Assembly (NCBI GenBank): GCA_025403435.1
Contig: CM046350.1
Coordinates: forward strand, 24,677,661 to 24,741,660
Source: Artocarpus heterophyllus
Taxonomy: Eukaryota; Streptophyta; Magnoliopsida; Rosales; Moraceae
DNA length: 64,000 nucleotides
Direction of reading: 5' to 3'
This document shows, one piece after another, positions 1-11,969 of this stretch (positions are counted from its first letter, which is position 1; each line of letters opens with the position of its first letter). Under the pieces are notes generated by a model. That model searched no databases, was not told the origin of the DNA, and worked only from the letters and a program-made list of their open reading frames with translations. A program made the position numbers and the translations under genes.

Positions 1-1920
1 TAGGATTTCTTCGCTAAAGTTGTCCGAATCAATGTTTCCAATAAACTATGTGTTGAACCTAGAAAAGAATTCGGCCTCTAAGTGCCTCAAATATTTAAAT
101 ATTTCAAAAATACCTTTAAACACACTTTTTGCACCTTAACTTCCTTTAACTTATTTTCCTAAACCTTTCTAAACACATTATTAAGCGCTTAATAGTTATA
201 ATATTTATCCCATAATATTTTTTTATGCCATGATCCAAGACTATTTTATCAAACACTTTAAGTGCTTAAAAATTGCTTAAACCTTGTATTATGACAAAGT
301 TTGTCATGTCTTATCATCTTAGCATTAAACCCTAGTCATTTAATTATCTATCATTATCATCACACATTAAAACACTAATAATCATGCCATAATATCCTTG
401 ATATATGCCATAATCTTAAACATTAAATGAAACACCTTATATACATAACCATTTCAAGACCATGGTTTAGAATTTATCTAGAGATTTCAAAGGATTTTGC
501 TCCTCCTTTTGGTGTTCGAAGACCTTCTATGATCCTTGAAAACAATTTATAGCATAATCAATGAAAATCTTATCCAAAATATAGGCAAAACCCTTAGAAC
601 GCAATACGTCAAATTAGAGTTTTTACTTTGAAAATTCCCTATTCTTCATCAAGAACATTTGTTCTTGCTTCTTGAATGGATTTGTGGTTGTATTTGAAAA
701 AAAAAATACTTAGGAGAAAAGGAGGGGAGATCATGGCCGGTTTTAGCTATGGAAAGTATGGGTCATCTTGGCTTTCATAGAACAATTTTTTAATGGAGAC
801 AAATTTGTATTTTCCTCCACTAGGACTTTTTCCACTTTTGACTAATAATGGGACTTAAATGAAATAAAAATTGCTCTCAAAATCCAATGCCAAATCCAAA
901 GACACATGGGGGAAAATGTGGCCATTTCTTTGTCATTTGATAGGGATAAGGTAGTTTAACCACTTAGGCCCCTTTTTGCAAATATATTTAATCTAGGGAT
1001 ATTGGATCGCCTAAAATGTTTTCTTAAACATAGACGTTTATAGTACAAAAAGGTTATCATATCTACAAGGAGGTAGGTTTTTTAAAACATTGAAAATTTA
1101 ATGGTTGAAAAGACAAGAATGATTTTAACGAACTTATAAAGAAAGAAAAAAATATTTTTAACAATTTTAAATAAGATTTTAAATAAACTTTTAGAATCCC
1201 TTGTATGTTTCATAACTGGTATAAAATTTTAACTCTAAATAAATTATCTAAAGCATTTGATTTATTATATATTTTCTCATTAATTACAAGCACTTTTACT
1301 AATTTTATAAGTCAACCTAAAGCGACAAATAGCAAGCTATAATGCAGTAAGAATTTTTCTATAAAAACTAGCAAAATAATCATCTCTAACTAATGATTTG
1401 GTGCACTAATTATGAAAATTATAACCACTATCACTATAATTATAATCAATATAATTTTGAGATAAAAAAGATAATAAATTAAAATTATTATATTTTAATG
1501 AAATAAATTATTGCGTTAATTTTGGCAGCACCTTGTCTTATTAAATGGTTTAAGAATATACTATACCATCCTCTGTCGACAATAAATTAAGTATTACCAA
1601 GCATTTATTATTCTAGTTCATGTCTGTAATGCAGTAAAAACTCAACTTAATAAACATGCATAATTCAGTATTATTAACATTAATTATGCAATCCAATTAA
1701 ATTACATAAAGAAAGCACAACTGAATTTATGCAAGAACTGGCAGCGTAACAATATTAACAATAATGACTAGAAACATATAAAATATAATTCATTCATAAA
1801 AATATAAACATTACAAAGTAGATATAGAGCTAAAATTCATACCAAAATACTATGCATATAAGATTATCTCTTTGCCTCACTAGACTTTTTACACTAATTT
1901 AGACATTGTTTTATTATTTT
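1..1920. other. AT-rich intergenic stretch, nothing recognised
   Basis: No open frame of useful length, no transposon domain and no RNA gene was seen on either strand. The base composition is strongly AT-rich with many poly-A/T tracts, as expected for plant intergenic DNA. Confidence 0.6.
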
Positions 1921-2160
1921 TAGCAGGGTCGGGGGGTGCCCTAACAGTATCTCCTCTCAAACGGGGATACTGTTAAGCTAGAAGCTCAACAGTTGAAAGA
2001 CTAAGAACTAGCCAAAATGCTATAGGGTGAAGAGAGGCCAAGAATGGCCTTGCAGGTGTGTGAATGAAAGGGGAATGGGGGTTATATACAGGGTAAAAAT
2101 TATGCTATTCATATTTTTTATTAATACTTTTATCTTTTTATTTATTTATTTTTATTTTCT
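1921..2160 (-). repeat. possible LTR-type promoter/leader remnant with hairpin
   Basis: Read on the minus strand, a TATA-like stretch (near 2080) is followed about 100 bases on by a perfect 9-bp inverted repeat, AACAGTATC at 1943-1951 and GATACTGTT at 1966-1974, with a 14-base loop. A C/G-rich tract lies just beyond it. A TATA box followed by a structured leader resembles the U3-R part of a retrotransposon LTR, but no matching second copy or coding domain is seen. Only the hairpin is directly supported; the LTR idea is inference. Confidence 0.25.
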
Positions 2161-4405
2161 TTTTCTTTTTCTTTTTTAATTTAGTCGCCCCACTTAATCA
2201 GCAAAAGAGGTGATTATTAAATTTTTTCTTTCTTTCTTCTTGGTGCCTCTTAACTCAGCATTGTGCAAATTTGAGTTCAGAATCTACAGCTTTGCCTGCA
2301 TTGGTCGGACAATTCTAGATCATTGGATTGCTGACCAAAGACGGAAGAAATGCTTGGGATCACGTCAAGATGAGTGGGACTGAGTGGGCTAAAGGCGAGC
2401 ATCAGATGTGTCTAAGTAAGCCGATCGAACAGACAAGAAAACACGCTTATATGGGAATTGCCACATGCAAGCTGAGCCTAGTTTGAGATACCCTTGACAA
2501 GTGACAGATGATCGGATGGCTGAGGATGATTTTGTGGTTTGATCGGATGGTCCACAGCTTGCCACTTGTATTTCTTTTTAATTTTGAATTTTTTTATTTC
2601 TTGTGCATTTGAGGTGCGTTTTTGTATTTTTTGTTGTCGTTTTGCTCCTTTCCTCCAGATTTCAAATTTAAAATTACCAAACACACTAAAATTAATTATT
2701 TTACAAACAAAATATTGACAATAATTTTAAAATATTTTTTTAATAATAAAACACCCAAAAATAATTACAAACTTCTAAAATTCTTGTCTCTTTCAGTTTG
2801 ACACAGATATGATTTTTAAGACTTGAAAATATTTTTAGAAATTACTAAAAATGTAATAGAACATACGTAAAATTACCATGTATTATTTTTACGGTTTTGA
2901 TTATTTACAAACTAAATATATATTTAGCACACCGAAATGATGCTAAAAATTACCAAAAATATTATTAAACATAAAAACATGCTAAAAATACATTTGTAAA
3001 CATATTTGCATCCTAAGACACAAAAATAGTTACTAATAAAAAAATGTTATTAATTAGACGATTTAATAAGAACTAAAAAGTATAAATAAATGATTTAAGC
3101 CTTATAAAATATACACTTTTACAGTCTCATCAAGGAACCAACTTGAAATTAAAAGAATTATGCTCCACCACTTGTTAGAACTAGTTCTTTTAATAGGAGA
3201 TGTGGCAAGTTTTTCACCATTTGTCTCTAATTGGGCCTCACTTATTTTTACATAGTCTAAATTTATACTGATAATATTTTTCCTATACTGCCAATGCACT
3301 TTTCATACTGTCAATATTCTTTTTATACTATTTATGAGGTCTCTTAACCTTCCATACCAATCCACACAGTATAATTTCTATACTTCATTACTTTATACTG
3401 TATAATTTTTATGCTACTTAACTTTATCAGTATAATTCTTATACTGCATAACCTTATCAATGTAATCCTTACATTGCATTATTATAATACTGTATAATTT
3501 TTTATATTTTTGTATAGTATTTTTTTCCTCTTTTATTGTATTTCCATATCAAAATTTTTTGCAACATATTCTGTAATGGTTAAGTTTTCTAACTTATTTT
3601 TTTTATCATTCCTTTCTTGTTTACGACTATAGCATGATTTCTAACTTTAAAAATCTCATTTTTATTTTTATGGAATTTATCATGAAAATTAGATTAAAAC
3701 AATAATCCTTGTAATACTAAAATTGTTCTTAAAATATTTAACAAATTTTTGAGCATAAACTTTAGCTTATAAAATTTGTATTTTAATTACTTAACATAAT
3801 CTTAACTATTGCACAAAAAAGCTCTAATGTCACAATGTCATCACCGTACATAGGCAGTAGCTTGTAAGATTCTTGAGGATTTTTGTTTTATGATATATAC
3901 TGATTGATAATATGGCAATTTCGTTATGATAAAGATGATGTCATTATTAACAAGAATGAAATACTAGATATTCATATTTTTAATATGTAAAATCCTTTTC
4001 ATTACCATACCAAAAGCTGATTTATGATAACGAATTGAAAGGAATAATAAACACACAAACACAAAAGAATAATTAAAATCAATTAAATTTGTGGTGTTTT
4101 TAATAGTAATATGATAATATTTATTCATAACATCTCAACAAAACCATCAACAACACTAACAATCACGTTACCCAAAAAATGTAAAATCCCAAGAAACACA
4201 AACCATCCACAAGGATATACAAATGTAAAATCACCCCAAAAAAAAAAAATGAAAAAGGCTAACCGAAGACAAAAAAAAAAAAACAAATCAATTACTGAAA
4301 TTGATGAACGTGAAAAAATGAAGAAATCAAAGGGAAAAAATTGCAACAATATAAAACATCAATAAAAGAGACCTAGAGAAGAAAAAAATGCTAACCGCAA
4401 ACGAA
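2161..4405. other. AT-rich intergenic DNA
   Basis: No coding or RNA feature is recognised. Around 3300-3500 there is a loose repetition of short phrases such as ATACTGTATAATTTTTAT, a degenerate low-complexity repeat. The short open frames here are low in complexity and match no family I know. Confidence 0.5.
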
Positions 4406-4725
4406 ATTAGAAGAAACCAAAGAAAAAAAAACGTTGAGCTGATAAACGATTTAAAAAAGCTTGGAATGTTGAGTGAATTGATGAGAGAGAAAAGCATTGA
4501 ATATCAATGCACATCAACAAAAACGTAGGGAGAAAGGAATAAAAGACATTTAAAATTCAAACATTAGAAGAAACCAAAGAAAAAAAAAATGTTGAGCTGA
4601 TAAACGATTTAAAAAAGCTTGGAATGTTGAGTGAATTAATCAGAGAGAAAAGCATTGAATATCAATGCACATCAACAAAAACGTAGGGAGAAAGGAATAA
4701 AAGACATCTCAAATTCAAACATTTT
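4406..4725. repeat. 157-bp tandem duplication
   Basis: Two consecutive copies of a ~157-bp unit, starting at about 4406 and 4563, are nearly identical. Both contain the phrases TTGGAATGTTGAGTGAATT and AGCATTGAATATCAATGCAC, and differ by only a few substitutions and A-tract length. The block at 4240-4400 has a weaker resemblance and may be a decayed third unit. The high identity suggests a recent local duplication. No gene is evident in the unit. Confidence 0.85.
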
Positions 4726-5335
4726 ATGGAAGGGAAACAGGTACCAAAAAAATGATATCAAGTCCTAAAGAAAAAATAAAATCGATTGCAAATAGTTAAT
4801 TATGGTAGTAAAAAGGGCAAGTCAAACTTTGTAAAAAAATATCCAGAAAAAATGTAAATAATTATAGCAAAATTATGCCTAAAATATATGAGAGTTTTAT
4901 AACAGGTATTCCAAGTAGTCCTATATTTTTGAAATTTAGATATTGTTTTAATTGTATATAAGTAAACATTTTTAAACCAGGGATGTCTAAAACAGACATT
5001 GTATGTAATTACTTCTTTTTTCAAAGTCATTGACTTACACTTATTCCTTTGAGTGAAAGAAGCCATAAGTAATGTTACAATACGTACAAGGGCCATTATT
5101 TGTATTGCTCCTTCATTACCTTTTGTTATTCATATATTATTTAGTCTATACAAGTATAACTAATAATTAATTTTAGAGAAAACTACATAAAATACCCTTA
5201 TAAGCACATCTTATTAAAAATACCCTTTATTTTTTGACTTTTAAAGCTGACCATTTTTTTTTTAATTTTTTTAATTATAATTATACAATTACTAGTGTCC
5301 ATTATTTCATCCGATTACAAACCTAAAACGTTGCT
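4726..5335. other. AT-rich intergenic DNA
   Basis: No feature recognised. A 98-residue open frame on the minus strand (4800-5096) has no recognisable domain and biased composition, so I do not call it a gene. Confidence 0.45.
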
Positions 5336-5550
5336 GACAATCTGATTTCCAGTAGGATCTTGACTTCGCTAATGAATCTCTCCATCCTAATGCACCTCGA
5401 CCTCCACAACAATCAGATCTCTGGTGGCCTCCTGCGCCACTTCCAATGCCTCAAGATGCTCAGTCGTGCCCTACTCAGCCGGCATAGGATCAACAAGGAC
5501 CATCCCACCTTTGATTTGGAGAATCTACAGCCTTGCAGATCTAGATACCT
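5336..5550 (+). pseudogene. DRT100-like leucine-rich-repeat gene fragment
   Basis: Plus-strand translation from about 5360 gives LRR text: LMHLDLHNNQISGG followed by LKMLSRALLSRHRI. This matches the LxxLDLxxNxISG repeat and the KMLSRALLS stretch typical of plant DRT100-like (DNA-damage-repair/toleration 100) LRR proteins, which are secreted LRR proteins of roughly 360-380 residues. Only one to two repeats survive. There is no signal peptide, and the frame ends at a stop near 5554 where the sequence changes into retrotransposon gag (minus strand). It is a truncated, non-functional fragment. The family call rests on motif recognition; a different LRR protein is possible. Confidence 0.55.
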
Positions 5551-5910
5551 ATGACTAACATCATATACTCCTTTGCAGATGTCCCCAGTCTTTGTTTGTA
5601 GTTTAGAAGCTTTCGAAGAGCCCTTTGCCCTTTTTTTTGGGCCTGGCCTCCAAACATATCTTCAAGATTATCCAAGATTTGCTTCGTAGTCTCGTAATCT
5701 TCATGTTGAGCCTATAGCACGTTATTTATGCTGGCCATAACATAATAGTGGGCCTAATCATTAGCATCCTTCTAGCGATCATAGGCTTGGATTTACTCAT
5801 TAGGGGAATCTCACGTAGGCTCGGAAGGGCACAAAATTGTCAGCACAAATTTCAGTTTCTCAAAGAATAGGACGATAAGTGTGTAACCATCATTTCAATA
5901 TTTTATTAAC
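5550..5910 (-). pseudogene. Ty1/copia gag (UBN2-type) remnant
   Basis: Minus-strand translation reads QAYDR-x-KDAND-x-AHYYVMAS, then VL-x-AQHEDYETTKQILDNL and EDMFGGQ, then LRKLLNYKQRLGTSAKEYM. This is the capsid-like UBN2/gag pattern of plant copia elements, in which a YIL/YVMASI helix precedes a KQILDxLxxMFG motif. Several in-frame stops (marked x) interrupt it. It lies about 1.5 kb downstream, in the minus direction, of the primer-binding site at 7300-7312, as expected for gag. The element is broken at about 5550, where the LRR fragment begins, so pol is missing. Confidence 0.7.
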
Positions 5911-7299
5911 AGGGCATGAAATCGTTTCTTTGGCCCTCAATTTTATTAACAAAGCTCCTAGGGAAAGTTAATAATAAAATCAACATGAGTGTATAACCAT
6001 CATTTCAATATTTTATCCATGTTTTATAATTACCACCTAGGGGTATGCAACCATAAATCATGCTAAAATACCTTATCCCCTTAGAGATCCAACCTAGTAC
6101 ATGATGAAGTCCCTTCTTAGGGGTCGAACCACTATATGCTACCTATGGACCAACGATGGAGGCCGTAAGTCCTCTTTTCGAAAACCTTCTCCTACTCAAA
6201 CTTTTGAAATCAAGGTTTTATTTTAAGAACATCCATGAACAATTTTTAATGAGCAGCACTCTCTATTCTATATGACATGTTATCAATATACATAGCAAAT
6301 CATATTCTAATGTAGAAAAGCAAAGCAATCATGCAAACCTATAAACAAAATAATAATAAATAGCGATAATATTATAGTCCCATCCTAGAAAATAGAAAAT
6401 AAAGATTACAGGAGATAAATCGAAACATATTATTGATTTTTCATATTTGAATCTTCAAATTGCTTCCTTCTTCATGTATTATCCATCTTCAAGTCTTCAA
6501 TCCTGCATGGATCGAATACTCTATATTTCTAGTCATATTCAAATTTAATGTTTCTCAAAATTGTCTTAAAAATAAAATCAAAACTACAGCAAAAATGCAC
6601 CTTTTCTGAAAATTCACAGCTTTCTGTCGGCATGCCGATCTGTAAAATCAGCCTATCAGTCATGATTGATCGGCTTGTCGAACTTGAAAGTTCAGCCTGC
6701 CATCAGAGCCATTAGAATTTTTCCCCCTGGACGACCTACCAAACCCAGAGGTTTAGCTTGCCGATCTGCGACTATTAGCCTGTCGATCTTGAGGGTTCAA
6801 CCTGTCAACAGATCAGAAATAACGTTTTCCAAAAAATACACTTTTAGGCAGTTTTTCAATTTTATTTTCAACAATTCAAAAACATAAAATTAGATACTCA
6901 AAAAATACCTTTGGAATGCTATCATCCATCTTCTAGATCTGTCTTCTCTGAATAATTATTTAATTACAAAATTCTTACATATTTAAAATTAAATAATAAT
7001 TCCTAGATGATGATGATAGACCGTCATCTAATTATATGAAAAACCTAGATACACATTCTAACCTCTAAGGAACTATAACTGACACAAATTAATTAATTAA
7101 TTAATAATTAAATGATAATTTAATCAACCATAATTAATAAATAAACATTCACCATATAATTACATGACAACATAAATATATAGAAATCCTAGAGTGCTAA
7201 CTCTCTGCAAAATTAAACTCAAGCATAAGAGAGATCAAGATCACATAATTTATACATATAGCATGATCATAAACTCGTAAATTTACATAAAAACCATGG
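5911..7299 (-). mobile_element. decayed copia internal leader region
   Basis: This region lies between the primer-binding site and the recognisable gag remnant, so it should hold the leader and the start of gag. No clear open frame survives. At 6620-6810 it contains several degenerate CGGCATGCCGATC / GCCTGTCGATC phrases, related to inverted-repeat motifs that recur in the LTRs of this copia family. Those may mark another LTR-derived insertion. Confidence 0.4.
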
Positions 7300-7312
7300 C
7301 TCTGATACCAAT
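7300..7312 (-). promoter_or_regulatory. primer-binding site, initiator tRNA-Met type
   Basis: On the minus strand the bases directly after the LTR end read TTGGTATCAGAGC. This is the classic plant copia primer-binding site, complementary to the 3' end of initiator tRNA-Met. It fixes 7313-9211 as the 5' LTR and shows that the element runs towards lower coordinates. Confidence 0.85.
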
Positions 7313-9211
7313 TGTTGGAAAAAATAGTACGCAGTGAAAATTTTAAAATTTTTTATACCAAAGTATTTTTCGAAACACAAGGTTGATACGTATATGCATA
7401 AATTAATCAAATCTTACTAATCTTGTTTGCTGGAGAACTTTTGCAATCGATGAAGAGAAGGCGTTTTAGAAGAGCCTCAACCAACTAGTCCTCTTTGCTA
7501 TTCTCTATCAATGATCGGAGTGCTTGTGGGCATATTTTGTACAACTCTTCCCCAATAACTCTTCTTCCAACCAATTGAAAGATACCAAAAATTACCGCTC
7601 TTGATTTGTGAACAATAGCCTTTTAGGGGAGTTTTAGAGAACATAGAATAGAGTGCTCACTTTTGATCTCTCAATTGATTTGAATAACCTTTGAGTCTCA
7701 CTCTCTATTTATAGAGGTCGTCTCCATGGTTCGTCCTTATCAAATAAGGCCTCAAAAATTCAAATTAAGATCAATATCTAATAAATTCGCGTAAGAATAT
7801 GTGATCAGATTATCATTCGGTCGGTAGGCTGATCTGTCAGTTTGGGCTGCCGAACTTACGATAAATGATCCCTGTGAATCTTTTATTTTTCACCCGTGAT
7901 TCTTAGGATAAAGTCTCAATTTTAATTCAAACAACCCAATAGAGAAGTTATTTGATTAAAACAACAATATCTAGATAATCTCTACAAAAATAAATATCCC
8001 GATAATTCAACAAGTTTATCTTGAATTAATTTTTCACAAAATTAATTCAACCGATAAATAGACATAAATTATCTAATCTTATCGAATTTTAGCCAATCTA
8101 ACAATTTAACATAAGTCACCAATTTATTAAAAAGCACACTGTATCATTACAGGTTTTATTATGAGCTAGCAAAGAGAACCTGATGGACTTATATAGTTCA
8201 AGCTCTCGATAATTATGAAACCCAATATCCCATATATACATTTTATAATTATCAATTTTAACATTACTCCACTAAAAGCTTAGAGCTGCATTCTCGAACT
8301 ATATAGAATTACGAAGCCTGCATAGCTAAGTCTCTATGATATATCATGATGTATCGTATCCCTATAGAATATCCATAATCGGCTTAAGGATAAATTATGT
8401 CTTACCTTCCCGATAATTTTTCTCTTACGTTCCATTATCCCATCATCGGAAAAATTATCATCTAAAGACAATATTTTATATAGTTACACCTATGTATCTA
8501 AATAGTTGAGCGCTTTAGTTTTTCAATTACATGATAACGCATATAAGAGGATATCATTGACTCCTAAAAAAGAGCTATGGATTTCGTATCTATTAATAAC
8601 AGGTCTATGTTATCAAGAGTCATGTTTCTAACATACCAGCATATGTACCAATATAAATTATGGATTTTACCCTTTGGTATATCAAAAGATATAAGTTAAG
8701 ACAACGGGCCCACTATTCATCTCAAGATTAAGATGCAACACATATGATTGTCTATAAAGTGAATTAGTTTGTCGAGACAGAATTATAAATCCAAATCAAT
8801 TACACTTTATGTCCCAATCCACTACATTGTCACCTATAACAATGCACCAATGTTTTTAGCCACGGAGTCCACCGCCGATGGCCAAGACAAAACATCTCTC
8901 GTTAGGGATATAGATAACATAACAATCTTTGCATGAATAAAGCGCCTAACTTTATTCCCTCAATTACGGATCTTATGTTTCAAACCGTCACCTTTAAAAT
9001 TATGTCTTTTGCATAATTTGTCCATCATATGCCTGATTCTAAAGACTTAAACGAACAGTCTCAGACTTTTATTTGCTCATCATACATTCAATAAATATGA
9101 ATGTAAAGAGGACAACAATTTGGTATATGAATAATAAATAAATTCTTTATTGATAAATATATCTCCAAAAACATATTACATTTTTACTCCTTAGGGCATA
9201 CATGTCTAACA
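7313..9211 (-). mobile_element. Ty1/copia 5' LTR
   Basis: Plus-strand ends are TGTTGGAAA and CATGTCTAACA, so on the element's strand the LTR starts TGTTAGACATG and ends TTCCAACA, obeying the TG...CA rule. It is ~1.9 kb and clearly related along its length to the LTRs at 16367, 18652 and 63459, though more diverged. A primer-binding site abuts its inner end. Flanking 5-mers on the two sides do not match, as expected because its partner LTR is missing. Confidence 0.85.
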
Positions 9212-9345
9212 ATAACCTGTCGACACCTGGTGGGTTCCAAAACAGAACCTGGTAGGTTCCGCAATAGAACATGTCGGCATCTGGTGAGTTCTGTGATGGA
9301 ACCTTGAGAATTCCAATTTTAGAATCTTTTTTGTTTTAAAAAAAA
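9212..9345. repeat. short repeated phrases flanking the tandem array
   Basis: Repeats of the GGTGGGTTCC / GAACCTGGTAGGTTCC type. They continue into the better ordered 103-105 bp array that follows. Confidence 0.5.
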
Positions 9346-9830
9346 ATATGTTAGAATCTAATAGGTTCCTACTTTGGAACCTACCAGGTTACAATCTAGC
9401 ATCCTACGTTGACGATCGGAGGTGATTGATGCTTCTATGTTTCAAAGAAAAAATGTTGGAATATGGTAGTTTATACTTTGGAACCTATCAAATTCCAATC
9501 CAACATGCCGCGTCGACGACTAGAGGCAGTTGGTACTTTTTTTTTCAAGGAAAATATGTTAGAATCTGGTAGGTTCTACTTTGGAACCTGTCAGGTTATA
9601 ATCTGGCACCCGTGCTGGCGACTTAAGGAGGTTGGTGCTATTTTGTTTCAAAAAAAATATATTGAAATTTGGTAGGTTTTAACTTTAGAACCTAGAAGGT
9701 TACAATCTGGCACCTCACGCTGGCGACCAACGTCGGGTTCCAACAGGTTTCACGACAGAGTGTGAGAGATTCCATGACAGAACCTAACGTATTTTGGGAT
9801 AGAACCTAATAGGTTCTATTTCGGCATCCT
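9346..9830. repeat. 103-105 bp tandem repeat array, about four units
   Basis: Units begin near 9348, 9453, 9556 and 9659, each with ATGTTAGAATCTGGTAGG-like text followed by TACTTTGGAACCT, CAGGTTACAATCTGGCACC and a GCTGGCGAC-like phrase. The periods are 105, 103 and 103. Within each unit, GGTAGGTTC and GAACCTACC form short inverted repeats. Units are diverged, so the array is old. No coding role is evident. Confidence 0.8.
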
Positions 9831-10815
9831 ACATGAGTGAGTATAAGGAAGGGTAACTTAGTCTTTTAATAAATCCTCAATTTCTAATAATGAGACAGTT
9901 ACAATAAGTGGTTTGTTGGATGACATTTTTAATAAGTTGGTGCATTTTGGGGCATTCTCATAAGTTGCTCTCAAATTTTTTCTAATTTAATCCCTAAACA
10001 AAATTACCATTGAACCCAAACTTATTCACTTTACTAACACTATTCATTAAAATATTATAGTTACTTTTCCCCTAAAAAAATCTAATGCAATTCTCCATAA
10101 AAAAAAAATTCTTAAAACAACCAATTATTGGTGGTGAGCTTCTCCCTCAGCTCCAACCAAAATCTACAGTCAATTTGAGGTGGGGAAAACTTACAACAAA
10201 CACATGGTGGGGGCTGTAGAAAAAGGCCATAACAAATATCACTTCAAAATTAATAAAAACATATAAATATGTACACACACATAAATAAATAAATATATGC
10301 TAATTTAACAATATCTAACAAAAATTTGACAATTAAATATTGTAAACTAAAAACACTCTACCATAAAACTTTTCATAAAAGCATTGTGTAGTATTTTTTA
10401 ATTGGTTGGAATTGTCACTAGAGTAAATTTGTTTTATAGATTGAGTATTTTTTTTTTACAATGAAAGTAAAATACTATAGATTTTTTTTTATACATAAGT
10501 AGATAATAGAACATTAGAGATTTGTTGGAATTGTCACCGGAGTACCAGACAGGTATATTCCTAGAAACTAAATCATGGTGAGCGGTTATTAATATTATAT
10601 CTTCTTTTGGTTGTAAGATTAGACCTAATTTTAACAAACTATCAAACAAAAACAAAAACAACTTAATTGTAACAAGAAAAATCTTATTTAACCTTATGGG
10701 GTTATAACCCGCTACTCATAAATTGTAAGCCCCAGTCTAGTATGTAGTTTTTTTTTTAGATTGGATCTCATTATTTTATAAATAATGAGGTTATAATCCT
10801 ACGATGATAAAAAGA
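9831..10815. other. AT-rich intergenic DNA
   Basis: No convincing gene, RNA or transposon domain was recognised on either strand. Confidence 0.5.
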
Positions 10816-11199
10816 TTTTTTTTAACAACATACAAAAATGACCATTGGCAAACGCCCATTGCCTAACACATATCCAGGGGACCATAACATTCCCCATACA
10901 TATTTTTTTCAGGGGGGAGGCGGGTGGAGTTGCCTAAAATAACATATTTTATTAATTGATGAGTAAATAATATCAACTATTTTTAAAATGGAAAATAAAT
11001 AGCAGATTTATACACATCAATATTATAAAGCAATTAAAATCCCAATAATGCCCTTATAGTAGATTTGATAATGTGAATTTTTTTCCCTCTTTTCCTTCTC
11101 TCTCTTCCCTCTCTCTTTGCCATTTGTTTCTCTATCCTTTGGATCTCTGTCTCTCTCCTTTTGATCTCTATCTCTCTCTACTCTTCGTCTCCCTATTTC

Positions 11200-11630
11200 T
11201 CTATTGTCATTAGTGTCAGCGAGTTCATCGGAATCGCGAAGACGTGGCAAGAAAATCACTGAAGACGAAGAAAAACTAGCAAGTTCGTCTGCTTGTCTGA
11301 TTTTTGTCACTGCTTCCTCAAATTCGACAATCACTAGTGACGATCCGGCGATAGCAAGCAGGTTCGTGTTTCTTCGGCCTTCCTTCCTCCGTGTTGAGGC
11401 TCTCCCGTCAACGATTGTCCAGCAACAACAATTTGAGCATGACAATTTTGCAATGTCTAGGATCATGATTCTCCCCCTTACAAACATTGCTAGAGTCAGC
11501 GAATCGGAGATCTCAAACATCTTCAAGACGATCGTCTGCGTTTCGACGTTCCCACTATGTCGAAGACCAACGATGATGTCTTGCTGTTGGAATAACAATC
11601 GTCCATGGAGAGCAGCGGAAACTTAGGGAA
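11200..11630. other. GC-richer internal segment of element A, open on both strands
   Basis: This stretch is open on the plus strand (140 codons, 11204-11626) and the minus strand (191 codons, 11023-11598). It is richer in C and G than its surroundings. The minus-strand frame ends in a long Arg/Asp/Glu/Lys-rich tail that is simply translated CT-rich repeat. I recognise no domain. Position inside a Mutator-like element suggests a captured gene fragment (Pack-MULE cargo), but that is inference. Confidence 0.3.
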
Positions 11631-11969
11631 AAAAGGGGAAAAAAAAGTGAGTGAACAATCCGAAGAAAAAAAAGGAAAAAAATATGTGAATTTTATTTGT
11701 TTTGGAATAGATCTAGCCTTTTGTTTTTGTTTTTGTTCAGATTGGTTAACAATTAAAATCTAGGTTTTTTGAATTTTTTTTGTTCAGATTGGATTTTTTT
11801 TACTTGGTTGGATTTTGATAAATCTGTTTATAGCTTGTTTTGTTATCGGTTATATTTTGTTTTGTTTTTGTTTAGTGTTGTTTTTTACTATTCGTGCATG
11901 ACAATGCAGAATTAACCAGAAATTTTGGTATTTTTGGTCAGTGTCAATGTCGTTGTTGTTGATGATACT

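Noticed and set aside
4111..4365. Lys/Asn-rich 84-codon frame
   Set aside because: Low-complexity A-rich sequence beside a tandem duplication; no domain.
7295..7315. Possible tRNA-Met 3' end
   Set aside because: The match is only the primer-binding site adjoining an LTR; no tRNA body is present.
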